A stretch of DNA of 64,000 bases. Origin: Candidatus Electrothrix scaldis. GTDB lineage: Bacteria > Desulfobacterota > Desulfobulbia > Desulfobulbales > Desulfobulbaceae. The stretch lies in contig CP138355.1 of assembly GCA_033584155.1 (NCBI GenBank), positions 4,287,826 to 4,351,825 of the forward strand, in the 5' to 3' direction. Positions 53,353 to 63,304 of this stretch are shown here, piece after piece. The number at the start of each line of letters is the position of its first letter. Within the stretch, counting starts at the first letter, position 1. The notes under the pieces are model-generated. The model made no database searches and had not been told where the DNA came from. It worked only from the letters and a program-made list of their open reading frames with translations. The translations under genes and the position numbers were made by a program.

Positions 53353-55596
53353 TCAGGAATAATCCCCTCGGGCAAGCACCTCCCTGGGTTTGGAGCCGTC
53401 AGAAGGACCGACCACCCCATCCCGTTCCATCATCTCGATCATCCGGGCGGCCCGGTTATACCCTACCCGCAGTCGTCGCTGCACCATAGAGATAGAGGCT
53501 TGGCCAGTTTCTGTGACTACAGCAACTGCCTCGTCATATTTTTCATCGTATTCTGCTTCCCCGTCCTCACTGCCTGTCGGTTCGTCCTCCACCATCTGAA
53601 GCACGCTTTCATCATACTCTGCGGCACCTTGTTCTTTCAGAAAGGCAATGATCCGCTCGGTCTCCTCTTCAGAAATAAATGCCCCGTGGATACGCTTTAA
53701 CTTCGCTGCCCCTGGCGGAAGAAAGAGCATGTCACCAAGCCCAAGGAGATGTTCAGCCCCGGAACTATCCAGAATGGTTCTTGAATCCACCTTGGAAGAA
53801 ACTTTAAAAGAAATCCTGGTAGGAAAGTTTGCCTTAATCAAACCGGTGAGCACGTCTACCGAAGGACGCTGAGTCGCCAGAATGATATGCATACCAGCGG
53901 CCCGAGCCATCTGGGCCAAACGGGCGATAGAGGTTTCCACATCCTTTGAAGCCACCATCATCAAATCCGCCAACTCATCGACAATAATGACGATGTAGGG
54001 CAGCTTTTCTGTGGCGATTTCATTATAGGAGGTAAAGGATTTAACCCTGTGTTCCTCCAATAAACGATAGCGCCGTTCCATCTCACGCACAGCCCATATC
54101 AGGGCTCGACTCGCCATTTTCGGCTCAACCACCACCGGATGGAGGAGATGAGGGATCCCCTCGTAGACAGAAAGCTCAATTCTTTTCGGATCAATCATGA
54201 GCAGGCGAACCATGTCCGGGGTCGCCTTATAGAGGATAGAGCAGATAAAGGCATTAATAGCGACAGATTTACCGGCACCTGTGGCACCGGCAATGAGCAG
54301 ATGGGGCATTTTGGCCAAATCTGCTACAGCCGGTTTACCAATAACATCATACCCTAAGGCTACTGTCAGGAAGGAGGCGGAACGGCGATAGGCGTTGCTC
54401 AATAAAATATCGCGAAAGAACACCGTCCTTCGTTCCGGGTTAGGAATTTCAATACCGATGGCCGCCTTCCCAGGAATGGACCCCACCACCCTAACCCGGT
54501 CCACCTTAAGAACCATTGCCAAGTCATCAGCCAGATTCACCACCTTATTAATTTTCACCCCGGCAGCCGGGGAAAATTCGTAGGTCGTAACCACCGGACC
54601 TGGGGACACCCCGACAACCTCTCCCTGGACTGAAAAATCCAGGAGTTTGGCAACCAGCTTTTCACTGACCTTATAATAATGCTGTCGGTCAACTTCCAGA
54701 TCTCCCTGAGTATTCTTTTCAAGCAGAGAAATTGGCGGCGGCTGAAATATCCCTGCTCGCCCTGAAGAGGGTTTTATTGCTGAGGAAGTGTTATCCGACC
54801 CCATCACCGTCTCACGCCTGACCGGCTCATGGACAGTTGGTCCCTTTTGCGAGTTCGCCGGGCCTGCTTCTGCTATCCTTGTCTCTTTCTTTTCGCTTCG
54901 CGGCTCCAGCAGCGCTGTAAACGGCTTATTGATCTTTAAAGGAGCCGGTCGTTCAGCCAATCGTTTCTGCCGTTCTTCCTTCCAGGTAATGAGTTTATCT
55001 CCTGTCCACTCCTTACTAGCCACGACCTTTTCTATCACCAGAGGAGTCTGTTCCCAAAACCACAGCGCCGAAGCCAGAGGAGAAAAACGGATTGAGGCCA
55101 TGAGGGAATAGATCAGAGCAAGAACCAGGATAAGGACGGAGCCGACCACTCCCAAGGCCCCTTCCAAAGCACTACGCAGCAGATCGCCCAAATAACCACC
55201 AGGCAGAATAAATTCTGCCGGAAAGAAAATCTGTTCAGCCCCGGCAAGCAAACCGGAAGCGGCAAGAAGGGTTCCGGTGCCACCGGCAATGATATAGGGA
55301 AGACGATCCAGGGTTGCCGAAACAGTAAAGACAGCAACAGCTACATAGAAAAGAAGGAGGACAGGGAAAAAAGAAATCACCCCGACAAAGGAAAAGAGGT
55401 AAAAGGCGGTATAGAACCCAACGCCTCCGCACCAATTGCCTTCTGCCGTAGGTAAGATGGCCTGTGCGGCAAAGATGGGTAAGACATAGCTGACCAAACT
55501 AAGAAAAAGGAAAATGCCAAGAAAAAGGCAGGATATTGCTATTATCTCCTGATATATTTTTTTTTCATCCGCTGCAAGACGGGGTATAGATGCCAT
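53353..55596 (-). CDS. ftsK: DNA translocase FtsK
   Basis: Septum-anchored motor that moves chromosome ends during division (747 aa). Four membrane helices lie within the first ~170 residues, followed by a short linker, then the motor with Walker A GATGAGKSVAIN and Walker B IVIIVDELADLMM, and the C-terminal gamma winged helix (ISMVQRRLRVGYNRAARMIE) that reads KOPS-like sites. The linker is short (~130 aa), as in SpoIIIE. Confidence 0.96.
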   Translation of the reverse strand: MASIPRLAADEKKIYQEIIAISCLFLGIFLFLSLVSYVLPIFAAQAILPTAEGNWCGGVGFYTAFYLFSFVGVISFFPVLLLFYVAVAVFTVSATLDRLPYIIAGGTGTLLAASGLLAGAEQIFFPAEFILPGGYLGDLLRSALEGALGVVGSVLILVLALIYSLMASIRFSPLASALWFWEQTPLVIEKVVASKEWTGDKLITWKEERQKRLAERPAPLKINKPFTALLEPRSEKKETRIAEAGPANSQKGPTVHEPVRRETVMGSDNTSSAIKPSSGRAGIFQPPPISLLEKNTQGDLEVDRQHYYKVSEKLVAKLLDFSVQGEVVGVSPGPVVTTYEFSPAAGVKINKVVNLADDLAMVLKVDRVRVVGSIPGKAAIGIEIPNPERRTVFFRDILLSNAYRRSASFLTVALGYDVIGKPAVADLAKMPHLLIAGATGAGKSVAINAFICSILYKATPDMVRLLMIDPKRIELSVYEGIPHLLHPVVVEPKMASRALIWAVREMERRYRLLEEHRVKSFTSYNEIATEKLPYIVIIVDELADLMMVASKDVETSIARLAQMARAAGMHIILATQRPSVDVLTGLIKANFPTRISFKVSSKVDSRTILDSSGAEHLLGLGDMLFLPPGAAKLKRIHGAFISEEETERIIAFLKEQGAAEYDESVLQMVEDEPTGSEDGEAEYDEKYDEAVAVVTETGQASISMVQRRLRVGYNRAARMIEMMERDGVVGPSDGSKPREVLARGDYS

Positions 55597-55758
55597 GAAC
55601 TACTTCTCAATGTTGTGCAAATATCTTTATATGAAAGGAGTCGGTGATTTCTCGAATCATAGCTCCACTTTCATGCTTTGTTGCCTCAGCCCAAGGGGGT
55701 GAGATGTGTTGACATGAAAGTCATCAATAAAACCGGCTAAGCTGACCTTCACGTTTTG

Positions 55759-56919
55759 TTACTCACTCTTGACCACTTTAATATCTTTGTACATAGGCTC
55801 TGCTGCTGCGAGTATTTGCCATGCCGGATTAAATTTAATGCGCTGAGCAACTTTCAGGTTCAGGGCAATTGACTCGTCTCTGGGGTTTTGAAAAATCTGG
55901 ATTATTTCCCCTGGAGGAACTCCATGAAAAATTTGTGCCATAACCTTGGCTTGAAACATCCCTACATCGGCGTAATCTGGTCTGTTCATGCTCATCAAAG
56001 CACCATACTCTACCTCCCAATCGCCTGTTTGAGATAAGGTAGGAATATGATATTCCCAAAAAGGCTTGATCAAGCCCTGCATATCCTCGGGTTGAATCCC
56101 GAGGTGGGAGGTCATATACATCGCATCTATTTTTGGTGCCAATATTTCATGACATTCAGCAACCCGCTGCAGTACATCCGGTCTATCAGAAGGAATTACG
56201 CATGGCTCCAAGGAAAATTCTAATTTCCTGGCAACCTCTTTCGCATCATCTATGGCAGCAAAAGCCCTTCCCTCTGGGCTATCCACATAAACAATACCCA
56301 GGGTATGAAATTTAAAGGTTCGATGAAAAAGCTCCAGCTGATCCTTATAGCGATTGGGTTCAACCAAGGCATGAATATGCTGGCGCCCGGAAAATTCTAT
56401 TCCCTGAACGATCTTTGATTCAATGGGATTGCTGGCATTCATCACTATGGTCGCTGTATGATGGAGATCATTAGCAAGATCCTCACCAGCATAGGTGCCC
56501 ATAGCAATCATCAAATCCAGGTCATGCACTGTATTCAGGCGCTCTATGGCTACACGCTTATTCCTGGCTCTCAACTCTTCATCGTGAAGTCCACTCCAAT
56601 AGGCATCATCGACAAACTCAATATACTCACTCTGGACATTGGAGGATATCCATTTCCAGAGATATAAGGTGGAAGAATTTTTGGGAATAAAAATAGGCTG
56701 TACCCAATCTAATTCAATAAGTCCTTTGACAACTGCCCGCAGATAATCGGCATATTCATCTTTTTCGTTTCCTTCCAAATAACCGATACGCCATTTTTTC
56801 CCCTGCTTACTTACAGGTCCTGTATGATCCTCCGCATGCAGGGCAGTACCTCCCCCCCACAGGATGGTAATAAACAGAAAGGACAGAACCAATGCCATCA
56901 CAACATGAGCCCTTCTCAT
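55759..56919 (-). CDS. ABC-type substrate-binding protein (TrpX/YtlA-like)
   Basis: A 386-aa periplasmic protein with signal peptide (MALVLSFLFITILWGGGTAL). KWRIGYLEGNEKDEYADYLR, then LDLMIAMGTYAGEDLANDL, ATIVMNASNPIESKIVQGIE and TLGIVYVDSPEGRAF follow the ABC_sub_bind pattern of periplasmic binding proteins. No ABC permease is nearby. It is the last gene behind the HAMP-SpoIIE phosphatase (stop codon overlaps a possible TTG start of a longer form), so it may act as a ligand sensor subunit for that phosphatase rather than in transport. I use the ATG at 56919. Confidence 0.8.
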   Translation of the reverse strand: MRRAHVVMALVLSFLFITILWGGGTALHAEDHTGPVSKQGKKWRIGYLEGNEKDEYADYLRAVVKGLIELDWVQPIFIPKNSSTLYLWKWISSNVQSEYIEFVDDAYWSGLHDEELRARNKRVAIERLNTVHDLDLMIAMGTYAGEDLANDLHHTATIVMNASNPIESKIVQGIEFSGRQHIHALVEPNRYKDQLELFHRTFKFHTLGIVYVDSPEGRAFAAIDDAKEVARKLEFSLEPCVIPSDRPDVLQRVAECHEILAPKIDAMYMTSHLGIQPEDMQGLIKPFWEYHIPTLSQTGDWEVEYGALMSMNRPDYADVGMFQAKVMAQIFHGVPPGEIIQIFQNPRDESIALNLKVAQRIKFNPAWQILAAAEPMYKDIKVVKSE

Positions 56920-56978
56920 ACCCGTTCCCCCTGTAAAGGAAATTCTTACTGAATCCCTTATTGCCCAGATCATATTCA

Positions 56979-59126
56979 TCAACTTACTGCCTCATCACGG
57001 GCTTCCTCATTCTTTTCGTCAAGTTGAGGATTCCATCGCACCATCATCACAGCTATATCATCAGACTGGAGAGTCTGGCCTGCATGCGCCCTCACCTCAT
57101 GGAGGATACCCTCAACAGTTTCTTTACAGCTTGTCTCCTGTGTATCCTGCATGCGAGTGAACTCTTCAAGTAGTCGTGCATCACCAAAGAGCTGATCCTC
57201 TGCATTCATGGCCTCGGTAACGCCATCAGTGCAGAGAAAAATACTCCCTCCCGGCTTCAATTGCATGCTGATGTCCTTATAGACCAGACCAGGAATCACT
57301 CCAACGATAGGTCCACTGAGTTGTTTGTGAAAGGAAGGCGGGCTATCAGATTCTGTAAAAATGGGTGGTACATGCCCACCATTCGCATAACAAATCATCC
57401 CTGTTTTTACATGCAGGATACCGATAAACAAGGTAACAAAGGTGGCGTTTGGGTTATCCTGATAAAGCATCCCGTTGAGCTGCGTCATGATATCAGCCGG
57501 TGAAAAGGCTTTTTGACTGGAGGCTATATTCTTAATAAGCTTTTTCGCCGTCACCATGAACAGGGCCGCAGGCACCCCTTTACCAGCGACATCGCCGACG
57601 GTGATACAGAGATGTTCCTCATCAAGAAAATAAAAATCATATAAATCTCCGCCTACTTCCCGTGCCGGAATAAGATCTGCGTAAATTTCTATTTCCTTAC
57701 ATTCCGGCTCAAAGGTAAAACAGGTCGGCAGGCTGCCTAATTGAATTTCCCTGGCAACATTCAGCTCGCTCTCCATCCGTTCATTGGCCGCAGTTGTCAC
57801 CAAAAGTTGTTGAATATTTTCCGCAAGACGATTGACCATAAACCGGAAGGTCTCTGCGAGCTTCCCAATTTCATTATGATCTGTCACCGGAAGATTGTCT
57901 GTCAGCTCGGAATGGTCAGCTCCGGTGAAATCATGACTGGTTATCAACTTAATTTTCCGCGCCAGCAATTCCAGTGGATTGGTCAGCTTGGTTATAAGAA
58001 AGATGCATACTGCCAAGTTGAGCAAAAATATTCCGGCAATAAGGCCAAACTGGCGACGAAGAACCCTATTCACCGGGGCTCTAAGCTCATCTTTAGGAAG
58101 GACAATGGCAATATACCAATCAAATCCTTCAAAATAACGAACAGTCACTTCGAATTGCACTCCAGCTGAAGAGCTAATGTTCACAATATTCGAAGTGCCT
58201 TGACGGCCCCTATTCTCTGCTCTTTCAATAAATCGATCTATATTGCGTTCCCAAAGATACTGATTTTCTTTATAGAGATAAAAAGCCTTATCTCCCTTAT
58301 GGTCTCCTTTATGCGGATAGCCGAGTATTTCCCTCTCTTTGTTGAAAATAATGAGAAACCCTGATGTGCCAACCTGCTTATCATCTATCACAGATAACAT
58401 CTGACTGATCTTTTGCTGCTCCTCTGCAAAACGGGACTCAAGGTCACTGAAGGCACAGATGATAAATTCACCATTTTTTATCGGCATAAAATAGCCCAAA
58501 AACCTGTGTTCCTCGACCAGTTCACTGTCCTCTGGCTGAAAATGGAACACGGCGAATTCACCTGATAGACTGAGATTCGATGTTGTCAATTTGCGAGCCA
58601 GAGAACGATGATTCAGATCCAGAAATGCATTAATATTCGTCCCATTTTTCACCACTTTTTTAGAAGAAAGAAGAACATCCCCCCCAACACCGTCAATAAT
58701 CATCCACTCCACTTCCTTACTTCGAAGGTCAGAAGCAAACCAATCCGTCAGAATATAGCGCCACTGGACGTCTATCTGACCAATCAATTTTTTATCTACA
58801 TCAGCTTCTTTTTGGCCGGTAATGATATGAATATTTTTTAATGAGGCGAGGTAAAGAGTCTTACTGAGACTGGCCTGGCTTCTCAGGTTATTTTTCAACT
58901 CTCTGATCGTTTCAGCCTTATATGCAATCAGCCTATTATATTCATCACCAATATTACGATCAATAATATTAAAAAGGTTCTGAATAGCCCTGTCCTGAAC
59001 ATTATGAATGGCTTGACTTACATCTCTTTTCGTAAAGTACGAGACACCACCTGCTGTCACCAGCATAACCAGAGTGAAAACCACTAATATCTGAAAGCGA
59101 AAGCTCTTAAACAAGGTAAACCTCAA
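56979..59126 (-). CDS. Membrane sensor phosphatase: dCache-like sensor, HAMP and SpoIIE/PP2C domains
   Basis: A 715-aa protein with an N-terminal membrane helix (FQILVVFTLVMLVTAGGVSY), a ~320-residue periplasmic sensor, a second helix (LIAGIFLLNLAVCIFLITKL), a HAMP domain, and a SpoIIE-type serine phosphatase with its metal sites in AREVGGDLYDFY, VGDVAGKGVPAALFM, LCTDGVTEAMN and SDDIAVMMV. It would dephosphorylate a STAS protein in response to an outside signal. It overlaps the RsbW-like gene by 20 bases. Confidence 0.94.
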   Translation of the reverse strand: MRFTLFKSFRFQILVVFTLVMLVTAGGVSYFTKRDVSQAIHNVQDRAIQNLFNIIDRNIGDEYNRLIAYKAETIRELKNNLRSQASLSKTLYLASLKNIHIITGQKEADVDKKLIGQIDVQWRYILTDWFASDLRSKEVEWMIIDGVGGDVLLSSKKVVKNGTNINAFLDLNHRSLARKLTTSNLSLSGEFAVFHFQPEDSELVEEHRFLGYFMPIKNGEFIICAFSDLESRFAEEQQKISQMLSVIDDKQVGTSGFLIIFNKEREILGYPHKGDHKGDKAFYLYKENQYLWERNIDRFIERAENRGRQGTSNIVNISSSAGVQFEVTVRYFEGFDWYIAIVLPKDELRAPVNRVLRRQFGLIAGIFLLNLAVCIFLITKLTNPLELLARKIKLITSHDFTGADHSELTDNLPVTDHNEIGKLAETFRFMVNRLAENIQQLLVTTAANERMESELNVAREIQLGSLPTCFTFEPECKEIEIYADLIPAREVGGDLYDFYFLDEEHLCITVGDVAGKGVPAALFMVTAKKLIKNIASSQKAFSPADIMTQLNGMLYQDNPNATFVTLFIGILHVKTGMICYANGGHVPPIFTESDSPPSFHKQLSGPIVGVIPGLVYKDISMQLKPGGSIFLCTDGVTEAMNAEDQLFGDARLLEEFTRMQDTQETSCKETVEGILHEVRAHAGQTLQSDDIAVMMVRWNPQLDEKNEEARDEAVS

Positions 59127-59538
59127 AGCGATTCACATTAAAGCCGTTCATATACTCATACTCGTACTTATCCACCCCGGTAATGGCGAGATAGATTCCA
59201 AGTCCGCCGATAGCCCTTTCTTCAACAGAAAGCGAGACAGTCTCCTGGCCCTTTTCCAGCTTGCTTCGTGGGTCAAAAGGCACTCCTTGATCCCGTACCT
59301 GAATACTCAAGGAATCCGTCTTAAACTCCGCATCAATATATATTTTTCCGGTTTGCTGCTCTCTGTCTTGATAGGCATAGGAAATAATATTGGTGGCGAT
59401 TTCATCAACAGATAATTGCAATTTATAAATTTTCTTTTTCTCTAAAGATGTATGGGCGGCTGCCGCTGAAACATACGCACGGATCTCATCTAACACGTCC
59501 AAAGAGGCAGAAAATACTTTCTCTCCAAAAAACGACAT
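59107..59538 (-). CDS. RsbW/SpoIIAB-like serine kinase (anti-sigma type)
   Basis: A 143-aa GHKL ATPase. The N-box is QLSVDEIATNIISYAY, the G1 motif DQGVPFDP and the G2 motif ERAIGGLGIYLA. Such kinases phosphorylate STAS antagonists and hold a target protein. It sits between a STAS gene and the SpoIIE phosphatase, forming a complete partner-switching set. No sigma factor is in the window. Confidence 0.93.
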   Translation of the reverse strand: MSFFGEKVFSASLDVLDEIRAYVSAAAAHTSLEKKKIYKLQLSVDEIATNIISYAYQDREQQTGKIYIDAEFKTDSLSIQVRDQGVPFDPRSKLEKGQETVSLSVEERAIGGLGIYLAITGVDKYEYEYMNGFNVNRFEVYLV

Positions 59539-59596
59539 GGTAACGACCTGATTGCAAAAAAGGAAAAGGAGGGGAAGCCCCCTCCCTAGCGAAAGA

Positions 59597-59938
59597 TCAC
59601 ACTTTTTCTATCTCAGCAGGATCATAGATATCACGTATAACTACACTATGATTCAGGCCTGTCATTTCAAGGGTCTCTATCACCTGGGTCTGCGCCCCGA
59701 TCACATAAATATCAACAGTAGCACCCATTTTTTGTTTGGCAAAAATTAAGGTGCGCAGCCCTGCACTGGCCATAAAGGTTAACCCTTCCATCAGCAAAAC
59801 AATACGCTGTGCCTTATGACCAGCTGCCTCCTCTATGCGTTTCTGGAAATCGTCCGCTGTTCCGGCGTCGAGCTTGCCCTTCAACTGAATCTTAGCGACG
59901 CCACCTGCTGTCATTTCCAACATTGCTTCCAGACTCAT
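59597..59938 (-). CDS. STAS-domain anti-sigma antagonist
   Basis: A 113-aa single STAS domain. The phosphorylatable serine is most likely Ser58 in LTFMASAGLRTLIFA. It lies between glgX and the kinase gene and is the obvious substrate of both the kinase and the SpoIIE phosphatase. Confidence 0.92.
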   Translation of the reverse strand: MSLEAMLEMTAGGVAKIQLKGKLDAGTADDFQKRIEEAAGHKAQRIVLLMEGLTFMASAGLRTLIFAKQKMGATVDIYVIGAQTQVIETLEMTGLNHSVVIRDIYDPAEIEKV

Positions 59939-59965
59939 AATACTCCTCCTGTATTTTTTTAAAGA

Positions 59966-62152
59966 TTACTTTTTCCTTCCCAACAGGATAGCGACAGAGC
60001 GCCCACCAACCAACATCGATTGCTGATTATCAAGTATCCTTTCCTGTCCTGGTGGAAAAATATCTTCCGGGCTGGGCATGCTGGTATTGACTGATAAAAG
60101 CCATTGATATTCAGGAGGAAGCATGGGCATATCAAATGGCAGGGCATCCCAATGCATATTCATTGCCACATAGATAAAATCATCCTCATCATATCCCTCT
60201 TTGACATAGCTGCCATTCAACATAAAGGCAATAACATTACCGTTCCAATCTGCATGCCAAGCCTGGGTCCCATGCCAGGTTATATCGGCGTAGCCAGTTC
60301 CCTTCCAGTCCTGATTGCGGAGATGACAACCATTACGCAGAATAGGATGTGCATGGCGAAGTGCTATAATATGTTTGAAAAAGCGAAAAAGATCGTAATT
60401 CTTTTCCACCAACGTCCAATCCAGCCAGTTCAATTCGTTATCATGGCAATAGGTGTTGTTATTGCCATATTTTGTGCAGCCAACCTCATCCCCCTGCAGT
60501 ATCATGGGAACGCCCTGACTGACCATGAGCATGGAAACCGCGTTTTTGATCTGGCGTCTGCGGAGTGCATTGATTGCCGGATCCTCGGTTTCTCCCTCCC
60601 AGCCACAATTCCAAGAGTTATTATCATTGGCCCCATCCCGATTATCTTCCAGGTTGGCACTATTATGTTTGTTATTATAGCTCACCGTGTCGTACAGGGT
60701 GAATCCGTCATGACAGGTAATAAAGTTAATAGATGCCGTAGCACCACGCCCTCTATAGAGATTAGGTGATCCCTGGATAATCTGGCTCATGGCCCCGGCC
60801 ATCCCGCAATCTCCTTTGAGAAAACGGCGATAGGTATCACGGCTCTTGCCATTCCACTCTGCCCAACGACCATAGGCTGGAAAGGAACCAACCTGATAGA
60901 GCCCGCCAGCATCCCAGGCCTCGGCAATCAGCTTACATTTACCCAGCACCGGATCAAAGGCCAAGGCCTCAAGCAAGGGCGGGTTTGCCATAGGCGCGCC
61001 AAAGGGGTCACGACTGAGAATAGAGGCCAGATCAAAACGGAAGCCATCAATATGATACTCAGCAACCCAAAAACGCAGGGCATCCAGGACCATGTTCCGA
61101 ACTATGGGGTTATTGCAATTGAGGGTGTTCCCTGTCCCGCTGAAATTATAATAATATCCTTCCGGGGTCAGCATATAATAGGTCGGATTATCGATGCCGC
61201 AATAGGAGATAATCGGCCCATACTCATTGCCCTCAGCTGTATGATTAAAAACGACATCAAGAATCACCTCTATATCGTTCCTGTGCAGCTCTTTAATCAT
61301 CGTCTTTAATTCATCCGCCACCATAGTACCGTCGCCAACCCTGCCGGTGGCAGCAAAGCCCGCCTTGGGAGCAAAAAAACCAACTGTGGAATAGCCCCAG
61401 TAGTTCATCTTAACCCATTTCCCACTTGCTTCGTCGTACTTGGAATGCTCAAATTCATCAAACTCAAAGATCGGCATCAATTCGATACAATTAATCCCCA
61501 GTTCTTTGAGATAGGGTATTTTCTCTCGTAACCCGGTAAAGGTCCCGGCCATACTTGATTTAATACCCGACGAGGCATGACGGGTAAATCCACGCACATG
61601 AGCCTCATAAATAACCAGATCTTCTATGGGAAGTTCTGGAGGTCTATCCCCTTCCCAGTCAAAGTCATCAAAAACTATCCTGGAACGATGCTGATAAGGA
61701 TCGCTCTTATCTGGCACGACGCCCCATGCGTCGCGGCCACCAATGGATTTGGCATAGGGGTCCATCAGGATTTGAGAAGGATCAAAACGATAGATACCTG
61801 GTTCGCCGTGCCTGGCTCGTGGATAGGATGAGCCGTCCATCCGGTAACCGTATTCTATGTTCTCGTGATCCAGATCAAGGATGGTCATAGTGAAAACCTT
61901 GCCAATTCGAAAATCTGCCCATTCCGGTTCATTGGTTCCTACCTTGCTGAACATCCCCCGAAAGGGAATAACAGCATAGGGCTCAGGAGCGCCTTTTTCA
62001 AAGAGCAGCAGAACACAATAATCCGCATGATGGGAAAAAATGGAAAAATTAACTCCGCCGGGCACCAAAGTTGCTCCAAAGGGATAGGGCTTACCTGGAC
62101 GTATCTTATGCCCTTTGAAGAGGTGGGTAGGATGTGCATCTATTCTTTCCAT
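59966..62152 (-). CDS. glgX: Glycogen debranching enzyme
   Basis: A 728-aa GH13 isoamylase-type enzyme that hydrolyses alpha-1,6 branches of glycogen. An N-terminal carbohydrate-binding part (PYPFGATLVPGGVNFSIFSH) precedes the catalytic barrel with nucleophile Asp374 in DGFRFDLAS, acid/base Glu411 in LIAEAWDAGG and Asp482 in CHDGFTLYDTVSYNNKHN. It is enclosed by two STAS genes on the same strand, 27 bases from the one downstream and 4 from the one upstream, an arrangement I do not know from other organisms. Confidence 0.94.
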   Translation of the reverse strand: MERIDAHPTHLFKGHKIRPGKPYPFGATLVPGGVNFSIFSHHADYCVLLLFEKGAPEPYAVIPFRGMFSKVGTNEPEWADFRIGKVFTMTILDLDHENIEYGYRMDGSSYPRARHGEPGIYRFDPSQILMDPYAKSIGGRDAWGVVPDKSDPYQHRSRIVFDDFDWEGDRPPELPIEDLVIYEAHVRGFTRHASSGIKSSMAGTFTGLREKIPYLKELGINCIELMPIFEFDEFEHSKYDEASGKWVKMNYWGYSTVGFFAPKAGFAATGRVGDGTMVADELKTMIKELHRNDIEVILDVVFNHTAEGNEYGPIISYCGIDNPTYYMLTPEGYYYNFSGTGNTLNCNNPIVRNMVLDALRFWVAEYHIDGFRFDLASILSRDPFGAPMANPPLLEALAFDPVLGKCKLIAEAWDAGGLYQVGSFPAYGRWAEWNGKSRDTYRRFLKGDCGMAGAMSQIIQGSPNLYRGRGATASINFITCHDGFTLYDTVSYNNKHNSANLEDNRDGANDNNSWNCGWEGETEDPAINALRRRQIKNAVSMLMVSQGVPMILQGDEVGCTKYGNNNTYCHDNELNWLDWTLVEKNYDLFRFFKHIIALRHAHPILRNGCHLRNQDWKGTGYADITWHGTQAWHADWNGNVIAFMLNGSYVKEGYDEDDFIYVAMNMHWDALPFDMPMLPPEYQWLLSVNTSMPSPEDIFPPGQERILDNQQSMLVGGRSVAILLGRKK

Positions 62153-62156
62153 GATC

Positions 62157-62495
62157 TTATTTTAGTTCCTCCAAGCCGGATTCAAGGCTATCAAACACCC
62201 GAAAAAATGTTAAAAAGCCTGTAGCCTCCATATTATCCCGTATCATTTCGGATAGACCAGACAGAGCCACCGCCACACTTTTTTCCTGTGTCGTCCGGTG
62301 GGTAACCAACAGAGCCCGGAGTCCGGCACTTGAGAGGAAATCGACTTCACGAAGATCAATCAGGAGAGTTTTTGCCTCCTCTATCGTCTGGAGAACTTTT
62401 TCCTGAAACGCAGGAGCGGTCTTCCCATCAATAAATCCTTTCACTTCAACCACGCTTATATTGTCAACCAATCTGCTTACGATATCCATGTCCAT
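62157..62495 (-). CDS. STAS-domain protein upstream of glgX
   Basis: A 112-aa STAS protein (SVVEVKGFIDGKTAPAFQEK, LLIDLREVDFLSSAGLRALL). The phosphoacceptor serine lies in SSAGLR. It is distinct from the STAS protein at 59597 (about 30 percent alike by eye). I choose the ATG at 62495, preceded by AAGGAGAG. Its stop is four bases from the glgX start, so the two are translated together. Confidence 0.9.
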   Translation of the reverse strand: MDMDIVSRLVDNISVVEVKGFIDGKTAPAFQEKVLQTIEEAKTLLIDLREVDFLSSAGLRALLVTHRTTQEKSVAVALSGLSEMIRDNMEATGFLTFFRVFDSLESGLEELK

Positions 62496-62623
62496 TATGC
62501 TCTCCTTCTCTTCAGGTAAACTCCTATCCCTCCCATCCAGGGACGGACAACACAATATGAAAGAAGATACTTTCATATAAAAACAAGATCCGATCATGTA
62601 ATAATTTGGAACGGATAAGGAAA

Positions 62624-63265
62624 TTATTGATTTTCAGCAGCTGCGAGACGCAGCAAGGCATTGACTGCGGCAACAGCAACAGGTGTACCTCCTTTTCGCC
62701 CCAAGGAAGTAATATAAGGGTATGATTTACTAGCTAACAACGCCTTAGATTCCAGAGCATTCACAAAGCCCACAGGCACACCGATAACGAGGTCCGGGGT
62801 GAAGGTTCCCTGCTCAATCAGATCCATGACCTTGAGTAAGGCTGTTGGTGCGTTTCCCACAGCCACGATGCCGATATTGTCGTTGATGGCTCGCTCCACA
62901 GCGGCCTCGGAGCGGGTCATAGTGCCATTACCAGCTTGATCCACAGTCTCTGCTTCAGCAACCCGGCAAATAACTTTACCGCCAAATTTCTTCAGTAAGG
63001 CTTTTGAGATACCACTGGCTGCCATATTCACATCAACGAGAATATTCTTTCCTCCTCGCAGTGCCATCAGAGCAGCCTTGATCGCCTCAGGATGAAAACG
63101 CATATTGTCAGCAAAAGAAAAATCTCCTGTGGCATGGATACAGCGCCGCACCACCGCAAACTCCTCTTCAGTAAAATCCGTAGGCCCAAGCTCGGACTCA
63201 ATAATACGAAAGCTCTCAGCCTCAATCTCCAACGGCCCTATTTTTTGTATTTCCGGCAATCCCAT
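62624..63265 (-). CDS. cbiC: Precorrin-8X methylmutase
   Basis: Moves a methyl group from C-11 to C-12 in corrin (cobalamin) biosynthesis; 213 aa. The catalytic histidine is His44 in RRCIHATGDFSFADNM. DVNMAASGISKALLKKFGG, AVGNAPTALLKVMDL and GVPVGFVNALESKALL are family signatures. No other cobalamin gene is adjacent; its placement within a signalling run is unexplained. Confidence 0.95.
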   Translation of the reverse strand: MGLPEIQKIGPLEIEAESFRIIESELGPTDFTEEEFAVVRRCIHATGDFSFADNMRFHPEAIKAALMALRGGKNILVDVNMAASGISKALLKKFGGKVICRVAEAETVDQAGNGTMTRSEAAVERAINDNIGIVAVGNAPTALLKVMDLIEQGTFTPDLVIGVPVGFVNALESKALLASKSYPYITSLGRKGGTPVAVAAVNALLRLAAAENQ

Positions 63266-63304
63266 AATCTCTTTATATTTTATATCAATGAGATAAACTC
63301 ATAT

